In this document: one piece after another, positions 28,382 through 36,352 of the stretch | Numbering within the stretch: the stretch's first letter is position 1 | How the letters are laid out: each line of letters begins with the position of its first letter | Source of the DNA: Verrucomicrobiota bacterium | Lineage (GTDB): Bacteria; Verrucomicrobiota; Kiritimatiellia; UBA8416; JABMPJ01 | Length of the DNA: 64,000 bases | NCBI GenBank assembly: GCA_018648805.1 | Contig: JABGQM010000004.1 | Span: forward strand, 62,001 to 126,000 | Direction: 5' to 3' | Program-made: the position numbers and the translations under genes | The notes under the pieces: generated by a model | What the model was told of the DNA's origin: nothing | The model's input: the letters and a program-made list of their open reading frames with translations, nothing else | The model's database searches: none

Positions 28382-28886
28382 AGAGCTTCTGGCCAACCCG
28401 AATCGAATTGGCATCCTTCAGCCCATTGGCCCGTACCACCGCCGTGACCGACACCCTATACGCCGAGGCAATCTCGGAAAGCGTTTCGCCCTGCTTGACC
28501 CGGTGTTCGCGCCCATACTCGACGCCCGGTGCGGGCTTCTGGCTCTTGATAAGCGCCGCCATCTTCTTGCTCAGCTCGGCCACGATCTGTTTGTGCATGG
28601 CGTCCAGCGCCGCATCCTGTTTGCGCACGCGCAGCTCCAGCGTATCCAGCCGGTCGGCCAACTCCTTATCTCCATCCGACTGCTCCCGACGCACGCGGGC
28701 GATATCAGCAAAGATCTGCTCGTAGCCCGAGGAGGCACTGCCGGTCTGCTCCTTAACCCGGTAAAGATCCGCTTTGAGCGCATCGAATTCGCGCTGGCGG
28801 CGCGCTTCACTCAGGCGCTGCTGCTGCGTGGTTATGCAGCCGCCGGTCGCCATCACCATCACGATAAGAAAGAGATATGTTTTCAT
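28368..28886 (-). CDS. LysM-domain lipoprotein
   Basis: Short (172 residues) secreted protein. The signal MKTYLFLIVMVMATGG ends at a Cys (C17), a weak lipobox. A coiled-coil segment (about 20-115) follows, then one C-terminal LysM domain (HRVKQGETLSEIASAYRVSV, ending RVGQKLFIPE) that should bind peptidoglycan. The ATG at 28884-28886 is chosen because the signal peptide begins there with a GGTGGG site; the open frame continues upstream only because it lies antisense to accD. It converges on the membrane coiled-coil gene with a 14-nt overlap. It could tether the outer membrane or that protein to the wall (inference). Confidence 0.85.
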   Translation of the reverse strand: MKTYLFLIVMVMATGGCITTQQQRLSEARRQREFDALKADLYRVKEQTGSASSGYEQIFADIARVRREQSDGDKELADRLDTLELRVRKQDAALDAMHKQIVAELSKKMAALIKSQKPAPGVEYGREHRVKQGETLSEIASAYRVSVTAVVRANGLKDANSIRVGQKLFIPE

Positions 28887-28939
28887 GGGCCCACCATAAC
28901 AAGCCGCCCCAACAGATGCCAGTCTATAGCCTTTCATCC

Positions 28940-28969
28940 TTGCCCCCCCTGTAGGCGATCGTCCATACT
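28940..28969 (+). promoter_or_regulatory. Putative promoter of the acc operon
   Basis: TTGCCC (28940-28945), an 18-nt spacer and CATACT (28964-28969) lie upstream of accD; the leader would be about 25-30 nt to the ATG at 29001 with AAAGGA. The divergent LysM gene starts at 28886; I see no convincing promoter for it. Confidence 0.4.
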
Positions 28970-29000
28970 GCAGCACTTCCGCAAGGGAAAGGACTTTATC

Positions 29001-29834
29001 ATGGCCTGGTTTCGAAAGTCGGGAAAAAAGACGCCCGGAGCATCCGAAGAAGATCTGTGGACCGTGTGCCCCTCCTGTAAGGCGCACATCTATAAGCAGG
29101 AATGGGAGGCAGAGCTCAAGGTCTGCCCCAAGTGCAACTATCACGCCCGTATCAGCTGCACCGAGCGGCGCGACCTGCTGATCGACGCCGGCACCTGGCG
29201 CGAGTATGCAGGCCACGTGACGACATCTGACCCTCTCGTTTTCTCGGATGCCAAGGGCCCCTACAAAGAGAAGGCCGCCGCCGCCAAGGCCAAGACGGGG
29301 CTTAAGGAGTCTGTCCTGACCGGCGACGGCAAACTGGGCGGCATTCCGGTCAGCATGGCGATCATGGATTTCCGATTCCTGGGCGGCAGCCTGGCCAGCG
29401 GCACAGGCGAAAAGATCACACTGACGGCCGAACACGCGGCACGGCATCGCTGGCCTTTCATCATCTTCTCCGCGTCGGGCGGTGCGCGCATGCACGAGGG
29501 GATCATTTCGCTGATGCAGATGGCCAAGACCTGTGCCGCCATCGCACGTCTTAACGAGCTGAAGGTCCCCTACATCTCCGTACTGACCGACCCGACAACG
29601 GGCGGTGTGTCGGCCAGTTTCGCCATGATGGGCGACATCAACATTGCCGAGCCCCGTGCCCTGATCGGGTTTGCGGGCCGTCGCGTGATTGAAGAGACCA
29701 TCAAGCAGAAGCTCCCCGACGATTTCCAGACCGCGGAATATCTGCTCGAGCACGGGTTTATCGATCATATCGTCAGCCGCAAGGACATGAAGGAGTACCT
29801 CCACCGCGTCCTGCAGTATGGCAAACGTCGCTAG
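29001..29834 (+). CDS. accD: Acetyl-CoA carboxylase carboxyltransferase subunit beta
   Basis: AccD pairs with AccA to transfer the carboxyl from carboxybiotin to acetyl-CoA, making malonyl-CoA for fatty-acid synthesis. The 277-residue protein has the N-terminal four-Cys zinc ribbon (C23, C26, C42, C45), the acyl-CoA pocket FRFLGGSLASGTGEKIT and the oxyanion-hole region SASGGARMHEG and DPTTGGVSASFAM. The ATG at 29001 has an AAAGGA site. It is the first of four tightly spaced genes (gaps of 8-15 nt) that end with a biotin-carrier fusion. accC (biotin carboxylase) is not in this window. Confidence 0.96.
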   Translation: MAWFRKSGKKTPGASEEDLWTVCPSCKAHIYKQEWEAELKVCPKCNYHARISCTERRDLLIDAGTWREYAGHVTTSDPLVFSDAKGPYKEKAAAAKAKTGLKESVLTGDGKLGGIPVSMAIMDFRFLGGSLASGTGEKITLTAEHAARHRWPFIIFSASGGARMHEGIISLMQMAKTCAAIARLNELKVPYISVLTDPTTGGVSASFAMMGDINIAEPRALIGFAGRRVIEETIKQKLPDDFQTAEYLLEHGFIDHIVSRKDMKEYLHRVLQYGKRR

Positions 29835-29842
29835 GAGCGTTC

Positions 29843-30244
29843 ATGCACCGGGAATTGGTCGAAATCGATATCGATGAGGTCACCCTCAAGGAGACCATCC
29901 GCGAGGACATAGGGGACCTCACCATGCTGAAGGCCTCCGTAACCAAGCTGGGCCTCCTGACCCCGATCCTGATCGACCGCAACAGTGTATTGATTACCGG
30001 GGCACGCCGGCTGGAAGCCTGCCGCGAGGCCGGCATCCGGCAACTGCCGGCCATCCGGCTCGACACGGCCTATGACAGCATGACGTCGCTCGACATTCAG
30101 GTGGACATGAACCTGTGCCGCCAGCCTTTAACGAACAGTGAAGTAGAGAAGCTTATCGGCAAGAAACGACTTGCCGCCAACAGGCAGAGCGGGGCACCGA
30201 ACGGGGTGCTGACCCGCATCAGGCAGCTGTTTGGAAACGACTGA
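29843..30244 (+). CDS. ParB-like N-terminal domain protein in the acc operon
   Basis: The 133-residue protein matches the N-terminal ParB/sulfiredoxin-like fold: LKASVTKLGLLTPILIDRNS, then LITGARRLEACREAGIRQLP, where GxRRxxA aligns with the GERRxxA box that binds CTP in ParB. No helix-turn-helix or dimer domain follows; the C-terminal ~35 residues are basic (KKRLAANRQSGAP). It is too short for a chromosome-segregation ParB. It sits between accD (8 nt) and accA (15 nt) and must be co-transcribed with them. A regulatory or nucleotide-sensing role in that operon is conjecture. Confidence 0.75.
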   Translation: MHRELVEIDIDEVTLKETIREDIGDLTMLKASVTKLGLLTPILIDRNSVLITGARRLEACREAGIRQLPAIRLDTAYDSMTSLDIQVDMNLCRQPLTNSEVEKLIGKKRLAANRQSGAPNGVLTRIRQLFGND

Positions 30245-30259
30245 TGAAGGAGGGGCAAC

Positions 30260-31213
30260 ATGGCTCTTGATTTTGAAAAGCCGCTGGAAGAGATAGAGAA
30301 CCGCATTTCTGAACTGAAGAAACTCAACGAGAAGGCGGATGTTAGTTTCGACACCGAGATTTCGGCCCTGGAGCGCAAGCTGCGGAGCACAAGCAAGCGT
30401 GTCTACTCCAAACTGAGTCCATGGGAGACGGTGCAGATTGCGCGGCATGCCGAGCGCCCCCTCCTGCGCGACTATATCGCAGGCCTCTGCACCGAGTTCC
30501 TCGAACTGCACGGCGACCGCTGCTTCGGCGATGACCAGGGCATCATTGGCGGCTTCGCCACACTGCGCCAGCATCGCGTCATGGTCATCGGTCACCAGAA
30601 GGGCCGCAGCGTCGAAGAGAAAATCGAGGCCAACTTCGGCATGGCCAGTCCGGATGGCTACCGCAAAGCCATGCGCCTGATGCACCTGGCCGCCAAGTAC
30701 AAGCTCCCGATCGTAAGCTTTATCGACACGCCGGGCGCCTACCCGGGACTCGAAGCCGAGGCCCGCGGCCAAGCCGAAGCCATCGCACGTAACCTGACCG
30801 AGATGTCACTCCTGCCCGTACCCGTGATCGTCGTCGTTACCGGCGAAGGCGGCAGCGGCGGCGCGATCGGCATCGGCGTGGGCAACGTGGTCCTGATGCT
30901 CTCCAACGCGGTCTACTCCGTCATTTCACCCGAAGGCTGCGCCTCGATCCTGTGGCGCGACGGCAGCAAGGCCCCCGAGGCCGCGGCCGCGCTCAAGATT
31001 ACAGCTGACTCGCTGGCCGAACAGGGCATTATCGACGAGATCATCCCCGAGCCGGAGGGTGGTGCCCACCGCGATCCGAACGCCGCCATTGAATCCACCG
31101 GCGATGCCATCGTGAAGCACCTGCGCCGCCTCAAGAAGATGTCGGCCAAGCGCCTGATCGATCATCGCTACGATAAGTTCTCGAAAATTGGACGTTTTAA
31201 GAGTCGGAAATAG
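30260..31213 (+). CDS. accA: Acetyl-CoA carboxylase carboxyltransferase subunit alpha
   Basis: AccA is the biotin-binding half of the acetyl-CoA carboxyltransferase, forming a hetero-oligomer with AccD. The 317-residue protein starts MALDFEKPLEEIENRISELK and has the conserved ARHAERPLLRDYI, LHGDRCFGDD, DTPGAYPGLEAEARGQAEAI and the glycine-rich GEGGSGGAIGIGVGN. Normal length. GGAGG site upstream. It is followed 12 nt later by the biotin-carrier/carboxyltransferase fusion. Confidence 0.97.
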   Translation: MALDFEKPLEEIENRISELKKLNEKADVSFDTEISALERKLRSTSKRVYSKLSPWETVQIARHAERPLLRDYIAGLCTEFLELHGDRCFGDDQGIIGGFATLRQHRVMVIGHQKGRSVEEKIEANFGMASPDGYRKAMRLMHLAAKYKLPIVSFIDTPGAYPGLEAEARGQAEAIARNLTEMSLLPVPVIVVVTGEGGSGGAIGIGVGNVVLMLSNAVYSVISPEGCASILWRDGSKAPEAAAALKITADSLAEQGIIDEIIPEPEGGAHRDPNAAIESTGDAIVKHLRRLKKMSAKRLIDHRYDKFSKIGRFKSRK

Positions 31214-31225
31214 AGAGGTCATACC

Positions 31226-33451
31226 ATGCCAAAGAAGACAGCCAAGAAGAAGACCACCCCGCGCAAGAAGACCGCAGTGAAAAAGGTCGCCGCCAAAAAG
31301 TCGCCCGTAAAGAAGAAGGTTGCCGCCAAAAAGGCACCCGCGAAGAAGAAGGCCGCTGCCAGGAAAGCACCTCTAAAGAAGAAGGTCGCCGCTAAGAAGG
31401 CACCCGCGAAAAAGAAGCTCGCCGCGAAAAAGGCACCGGCCAAAAAGAGCCGTGCAGCCAAGAAAGCGCCGACCAAGAGGGCCGCCAAGCGCGCCCCCGT
31501 GACAGCCACCGTCGTGACACCGCCGGCGCCGAAACGGCAACGCACCACCCTGCGCATTACCGACACCACCCTGCGTGATGCGCACCAGTCCCTCTGGGCC
31601 ACGCGCATGCGCACCAGCGATATTCTACCGATCCTCGATACGATCGACAATACCGGCTACTACTCACTCGAGGTGTGGGGCGGCGCGACCTTTGACGTCT
31701 GTCTGCGCTTCCTGCGCGAGAACCCCTGGGAACGCCTGCGCCAGATCAAGAAGATCTGCAAGAAGACACCGCTCCAGATGCTCCTGCGCGGCCAGAACAT
31801 CCTCGGCTACCGCCACTACCCGGATGACCTGCTCGACCGCTTTGTCGCGCTGGCCTGCACGAACGGCGTCGATATCTTCCGCATCTTTGATGCGCTCAAC
31901 GACAACCGCAACCTGGAACAGGCCATTGCCGCCGTCAAGAAGCACGGCGGCCACGCCCAAGGCACCCTATCCTACACCATCAGCCCCGTGCACACGGTCA
32001 AAGAGTACGTCCGCGTTGCCAAAGAGCAGGTCCAGATGGGCATCGACTCGCTCGTCATCAAGGATATGGCCGGCATTCTGACCCCCATGATGGCGGAGCG
32101 CCTCGTATCCGCACTGTTCAAAGAAATTTCTGTTCCGATACAGCTGCACAGTCACATGACCAGCGGCATGGCCACCGCGACCTACGTCGAGGGTGTACGT
32201 GCCGGTGCCGGCGCGATTGATTGCGCCATCTCGGTCATGTCCGGCTTCTCGTCGCAACCCCCGGTCGAGACCATGCTCTCGATCTTCGACGAAACCCCCT
32301 ACCACGCTAACCTCGATCGTGATGCCCTGCGCGTTATCTGCAAGCATTTCACCGAGGTGGCCCCCAAGCGCATGCTGAGCCATCATCCGCTCAACATCAT
32401 TGACCCCGAGATCCTGATCCACCATATCCCGGGCGGCATGATCTCGAACCTGCGCTCGCAGTTGGAGCAGCAGGACGCACTCGACCGTCTACCCGAAGTG
32501 CTTGAGGAGCTACCGCGCGCACGCGCCGATCTCGGCTATCCGCCCCTCGTCACCCCCACCAGTCAGATCGTCGGCGTACAGGCCGTCATGAACGTCCTGG
32601 CCGGGGATCGCTACACCATGGTGCCGCAGGAGACCAAGAATTACGTCAAGGGTCTCTACGGCCGCTCGCCGGCTCCGATCAACCCCGCGGTCAAGAAGAA
32701 GATCCTGGGTAAGGAGAAGTCGATGACCGGACGGCCCGCCGCCGGCATGGAACCCATGCTCCCGCAAGCCACGCGCGAAGTCGATGCCAGCCTGATCCAG
32801 GCCGAAGAGGATATCATTTCCTACTGCCTCTTCCCGGAGCCGGCCCTCGAGTTCTTCAAGTGGCGTAACATGGTACCCGAGGACCGCCCCTCTATTCCGG
32901 CCGACCTCGAACGCCGCAAGCAGGATAGCGACACGCCCGCGCCGGCACCGATACAACCGGCCAAGCCCTTCCTCTCACAGGCGGACTACAAGGAGCTGAA
33001 CGGATTGATCGACAAGGTGCACAATTTGCAGCTTAACGAGATCACCATTCGCCGCAACGATCTCGCTTTCAGCCTCAAGGCCGAAGGCATGACCAGTGGC
33101 ACCGTGCCCGTAGCTGTCGCGACGGAGACCGCTCCCGCAGCGGCCGCCGAAGCGGCTCCCGAGCCGGCGGAGGCCACCCCCGAGCCGGAAGCCGCGGCAC
33201 CAGCCGTAGCCGACGGGCCCACGATCAATGCACCGCTGAACGGCACGTTCTATCGCTCGCCGGGACCCGGCAAGGATAAGTTCGCCAACGCAGGGGACAA
33301 GGTCAAGACGGGCGATCCGGTCTGTATCGTCGAAGCCATGAAGCTGTTCAACCAGATCAAGGCCCCGACCGACTGCACCATCAGGGCGTTCCTGCTCAAC
33401 CACGGCGACCCGGTGAAGAAGGGCCAGCCCATGGTGTCAATCGAGGAGTAG
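31226..33451 (+). CDS. Fusion: histone-H1-like tail + OadA/PycB-type carboxyltransferase + AccB-type biotin carrier
   Basis: 741 residues in three parts. Residues 1-95 are a Lys/Ala/Pro tail of repeated KKAPAKKK and KKKVAAKK units, like histone H1 C-termini, AlgP or Hc1. From about 106 runs a carboxyltransferase of the OadA/PycB/transcarboxylase-5S type: DTTLRDAHQ (113-121), MLLRGQNILGYRHY, VIKDMAGIL (carbamylated Lys), LHSHMTSG with the HxH metal ligands and SSQPPVE. After an Ala/Pro/Glu linker comes an AccB-like domain, NAPLNGTFYRSPGPGKDKF and EAMKLFNQI, with biotinyl Lys at K706. The first internal Met (128) lies after the DTTLRDAH motif, so the tail must be translated with the enzyme. Likely substrates are oxaloacetate/pyruvate; with AccA/AccD adjacent, its biotin domain may also serve acetyl-CoA carboxylase. 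Both are inferences. Confidence 0.92.
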   Translation: MPKKTAKKKTTPRKKTAVKKVAAKKSPVKKKVAAKKAPAKKKAAARKAPLKKKVAAKKAPAKKKLAAKKAPAKKSRAAKKAPTKRAAKRAPVTATVVTPPAPKRQRTTLRITDTTLRDAHQSLWATRMRTSDILPILDTIDNTGYYSLEVWGGATFDVCLRFLRENPWERLRQIKKICKKTPLQMLLRGQNILGYRHYPDDLLDRFVALACTNGVDIFRIFDALNDNRNLEQAIAAVKKHGGHAQGTLSYTISPVHTVKEYVRVAKEQVQMGIDSLVIKDMAGILTPMMAERLVSALFKEISVPIQLHSHMTSGMATATYVEGVRAGAGAIDCAISVMSGFSSQPPVETMLSIFDETPYHANLDRDALRVICKHFTEVAPKRMLSHHPLNIIDPEILIHHIPGGMISNLRSQLEQQDALDRLPEVLEELPRARADLGYPPLVTPTSQIVGVQAVMNVLAGDRYTMVPQETKNYVKGLYGRSPAPINPAVKKKILGKEKSMTGRPAAGMEPMLPQATREVDASLIQAEEDIISYCLFPEPALEFFKWRNMVPEDRPSIPADLERRKQDSDTPAPAPIQPAKPFLSQADYKELNGLIDKVHNLQLNEITIRRNDLAFSLKAEGMTSGTVPVAVATETAPAAAAEAAPEPAEATPEPEAAAPAVADGPTINAPLNGTFYRSPGPGKDKFANAGDKVKTGDPVCIVEAMKLFNQIKAPTDCTIRAFLLNHGDPVKKGQPMVSIEE

Positions 33452-33456
33452 CAGGC

Positions 33457-34050
33457 TTACCGCTTGCGGCGTTTCTCGAAGAGGTCGAGCTGACTATCCT
33501 TCAGCAGTCCGTAGTTCTTAAGAATACGGATGGTCTGAAGGAGGTCGCTCTTCTCGTAGTTGCGGTTGATATCCACCCGCGCAATTAGATCGGTCAGCAT
33601 CGTCTCAAACGAGATGACGCCATCAATGCCCTTCTCTCGCAGCAGCAGCATCGCCTGATCCTTCAGGTCGCCCGAAGCCGGTAACCGCGGCAGACACAGC
33701 ACCTTCGCCACCGGCCCGCTGCCCAGCAGTTCCTCGGCAAAGCTGAGGGCTTCATCCTCGACGAACCGGAGAATATCGGGGGTCTGCTCAAAAGTGGAAG
33801 GGTAGAACCGTTCGGTATGCCATCCCCGTACCGCCACGATGGCGCGGGCCACTCCCGCCAGGTCGGCACGGGTCCACATCATCTGCCCGGAAAGCTGCTG
33901 CTCATGGACCAGGGGATTGCAGACGACCAGGTCGATCTCCTCTGCGGCACGCTTCTGCCGCCCCGGCACCGTATGTTTGCGCGGCTGATTGACGAGGTAG
34001 CCCAACCCCTCGAAATACTCCCGCACAATCCATTCGCTTACGGCTGACAT
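33457..34050 (-). CDS. Unrecognised 197-residue protein downstream of aroB
   Basis: I do not recognise this protein. It has a helical N-terminus (VSEWIVREYFEGLGYLV), a charged EEIDLVV strand near residue 42-48 that vaguely recalls PD-(D/E)XK nucleases, and a long helical C-terminus ending in a basic KRRKR. No signal peptide or membrane span. I chose the ATG at 34048-34050, 4 nt after the aroB stop; an earlier in-frame start would overlap aroB. It is the last gene of fmt-aroB-this and ends 5 nt from the convergent carboxyltransferase fusion, with no obvious terminator between. The nuclease idea is weak. Confidence 0.7.
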   Translation of the reverse strand: MSAVSEWIVREYFEGLGYLVNQPRKHTVPGRQKRAAEEIDLVVCNPLVHEQQLSGQMMWTRADLAGVARAIVAVRGWHTERFYPSTFEQTPDILRFVEDEALSFAEELLGSGPVAKVLCLPRLPASGDLKDQAMLLLREKGIDGVISFETMLTDLIARVDINRNYEKSDLLQTIRILKNYGLLKDSQLDLFEKRRKR

Positions 34051-34054
34051 GGCA

Positions 34055-35137
34055 TCATTCCCCCGTGAAGGCCCGTTCCAGGTCGGCATCCGACAGCTCG
34101 CACCCGTAACTTACGGCGCCTAACCTTTCGGCCAAGACGAAGCGTGGGCTGCCGGCCACGCTCTTCTTGTCGGTCACCATGGCCGCACGCAACGCCTCCC
34201 AGGAGAGCGAGCGGATATCCGGATGATCAAGCCCCGGCAGACCGAGATCGGCCTGCAGGACCCGCATACGGTCAGCCTCCGCCACCGGCATCCCCTTGTG
34301 CTGCACAGAGAGGTTGAGGGCGTAGTCGGCCCCGACCGCCACGGCTTCGCCGTGCAGCCAGCGCTCATATCCAGCCACGGCCTCGACCGCGTGGCCGAGA
34401 GTGTGCCCGAAATTCAGAATGGCACGCACGCCGGCCTCCCGCTCATCGACCGAGACCACTTCAGCCTTGATCGCGCACGAGCGTGCCACGATGGATGCCA
34501 GCACGGCATCATCACGCTCGCGCAGGGCTGCGCGATCAGATTCAAGACGGCGAAACAGCGCCGCATCCCAAATGATGCCGTACTTCACCACCTCGGCCAA
34601 CCCCGAGAGATACTCACGCGGCAGCAGTGTGTCCAGGCAGGCCAAGTCAGCCACAACCAGCTCCGGCTGGTAGAACGCTCCGACCAGGTTCTTGCCCTGT
34701 GGCAGGTTCACACCCGTCTTGCCGCCCACGGAGCTGTCGACCATGGCCAGCAGGCTGGTCGGCACCTGGATCAGTCGAATGCCACGCAGAAAGGTGGCCG
34801 CCAGAAAACCCGCCAAGTCCCCGACCACCCCGCCTCCCAGGGCGACGATATAGGCGCCGCGATCCAGCCCGGCGGCCACGGCTTGCTCGTAAAGGGCGGC
34901 CAGGTGCGTGACCGATTTTGTAGTCTCACCGGCCGGCACGACTGCGCGCGTGACCTGCCAGTCAAGCGCCGCCAGGGCCGCGTCACAACGCGCCCCGTAA
35001 AGTGGATCCACATTGCTATCCGTCACCACGAGCGCCCGCTTGCCACGCGGGAGTCCCTCCCAGCCCTGCTCCAGCATCCCGCGTCCAATGCGGATGTCGT
35101 AACTGCGTGCTCCCAATCCAACCGCTACTGTTTCCAT
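34055..35137 (-). CDS. aroB: 3-dehydroquinate synthase
   Basis: AroB converts DAHP to 3-dehydroquinate, the second shikimate step, using NAD+ and a divalent metal. The 360-residue protein has the NAD-binding GGGVVGDLAGFLAA, QVPTSLLAMVDSSVGGKTGVN, and metal ligands in LSGLAEVVKYG (Glu), FGHTLGHAVE and WLHGEAVAVG (His). It begins 4 nt after fmt and ends 4 nt before the unrecognised gene. No other aromatic-pathway gene is nearby. Confidence 0.97.
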   Translation of the reverse strand: METVAVGLGARSYDIRIGRGMLEQGWEGLPRGKRALVVTDSNVDPLYGARCDAALAALDWQVTRAVVPAGETTKSVTHLAALYEQAVAAGLDRGAYIVALGGGVVGDLAGFLAATFLRGIRLIQVPTSLLAMVDSSVGGKTGVNLPQGKNLVGAFYQPELVVADLACLDTLLPREYLSGLAEVVKYGIIWDAALFRRLESDRAALRERDDAVLASIVARSCAIKAEVVSVDEREAGVRAILNFGHTLGHAVEAVAGYERWLHGEAVAVGADYALNLSVQHKGMPVAEADRMRVLQADLGLPGLDHPDIRSLSWEALRAAMVTDKKSVAGSPRFVLAERLGAVSYGCELSDADLERAFTGE

Positions 35138-35141
35138 TCCT

Positions 35142-36071
35142 CTACTCCAATCGATCGCCTGGCGCCAGCCTATGCCCGCGCATGTACGCTCTACCGTCCA
35201 TCACCTTACCACCCTCAGGCTGGACTTCAAGCAGGCGGATGCCACCCGCCCCGGTAGCGATCACAGGATACCCCTCCTCCACGGCCACGACCGTGCCGGG
35301 GACACCCTCCCCTACCGCCGCGGCCGGGGCCACGCGCCACAGCTTCAACCGTTTACCCGCCGCCGTGCCACAGCTACTGCCCGGCCAGGGGTTGAACCCA
35401 CGCACACGGTTGTGGATGTCGGCCGCCGTGCGCATCCAGTCGATCCGGCCATCAGCCTTGCTCAAGAGCGGCGCCATGCTGGCCACGGTGCTATCCTGTG
35501 GATGGCGCGGCACGTCACCGCTCGCCAGCCCATGTAGCGTCTTGCCGAGCAGCGCGGCACCGGTCACGGCCAGCCGGTCATGCAGCTCGGCGGCGGTCTC
35601 GTCAGGGCCGATCGACAGGGCTTCCTGCAAAATGATGTCGCCCGTGTCCATCCCGGCATCCATGTACATAGTCGTCACGCCGGTCTCAGTCTCACCATGC
35701 GCAATGGCCCACTGAATCGGGGCCGCTCCGCGATACTTGGGCAGCAGGGAGGTATGCACGTTGATGCAGCCCAGGGCGGGAAGATCCAACAGCGGCTGAT
35801 GCAGGATCTGGCCATACGCCACCACGACAATAACGTCGGGCTGCAGGGCCGCCACAGCAGCCAGTGATTCGGGCGTGTTGACCCGTTCAGGCGTTAGGAT
35901 AGTGCCGACCCGCCCCGTCGCATGCGCCGTGATCGCGCCGGCACATACCTTCCGGTTGCGACCGCGCGGCCGATCCGGCTGCGACACCACACCCACCACC
36001 TCGCACTGCTCCAGCACGACGTCCAGTGAAGCACAGGAGAGCGGGGCGGACCCCATGAATAATGCGCGCAT
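35142..36071 (-). CDS. fmt: Methionyl-tRNA formyltransferase
   Basis: Fmt formylates the initiator Met-tRNA with 10-formyl-THF. The 309-residue protein starts MRALFMGSAPLSCASLDVVL and has the catalytic CINVHTSLLPKYRGAAPIQW and MDAGMDTGDI, with a C-terminal OB-like domain (RLKLWRVAPA; GTVVAVEEGYPVI). def, its usual partner, is not here. It is the first gene of the fmt-aroB operon; the ~280-nt gap upstream holds dispersed repeats rather than a clear promoter. Confidence 0.96.
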   Translation of the reverse strand: MRALFMGSAPLSCASLDVVLEQCEVVGVVSQPDRPRGRNRKVCAGAITAHATGRVGTILTPERVNTPESLAAVAALQPDVIVVVAYGQILHQPLLDLPALGCINVHTSLLPKYRGAAPIQWAIAHGETETGVTTMYMDAGMDTGDIILQEALSIGPDETAAELHDRLAVTGAALLGKTLHGLASGDVPRHPQDSTVASMAPLLSKADGRIDWMRTAADIHNRVRGFNPWPGSSCGTAAGKRLKLWRVAPAAAVGEGVPGTVVAVEEGYPVIATGAGGIRLLEVQPEGGKVMDGRAYMRGHRLAPGDRLE

Positions 36072-36120
36072 CCGTCCCCCCTCGCTTCCGGATACGGCCC
36101 GTGCCCCATTCCCCGGTAGT

Positions 36121-36137
36121 CAGTGTTCAGTGTTCAG
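36121..36137. repeat. Short heptamer array (CAGTGTT units)
   Basis: Two and a half copies of CAGTGTT upstream of fmt. It belongs to the same heptamer family as 43087-43114 and 59080-59149 (which read ACTGCTC or CACTGCT). All three sit in gaps close to the 5' end of a gene. Confidence 0.5.
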
Positions 36138-36175
36138 CCCGGCCTACTGAGACATCTCAGTCTCTCCAAGATACT

Positions 36176-36313
36176 CAATATCCAACAGCCAACAAGGAAT
36201 ATCCAATGTCCAAGGGAGAGAGAGGGGAGAGAATGACATGCCATGGTGATCACATTCGTATTCATCTCTCACTTGGGAGTTGGATATTCCTTGTTGGATA
36301 TTGGGTGTTGAAT
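36176..36313. repeat. Inverted pair of a dispersed CAATATCCAAC repeat
   Basis: Left copy 36176-36214 and right copy 36271-36313 are inverted: both contain CAATATCCAACA and AAGGAATATCCAA, with the left one carrying an extra AGCCAAC. A 24-nt core starting CAATATCCAACAGCC recurs identically at 52431. The interior (36215-36270) has no ORF. No transposase is encoded. A miniature dispersed element is the likely reading; the whole 281-nt gap between the fumarase beta and fmt genes holds only this and the heptamers. Confidence 0.7.
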
Positions 36314-36352
36314 TACGTATGTGCTAAGAAACAACCGCTCAATGTTCGGTGT

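Noticed and set aside
28887..29804. Upstream extension of the LysM lipoprotein frame to about 478 residues
   Set aside because: It is antisense to accD; the signal peptide fixes the start at 28886.
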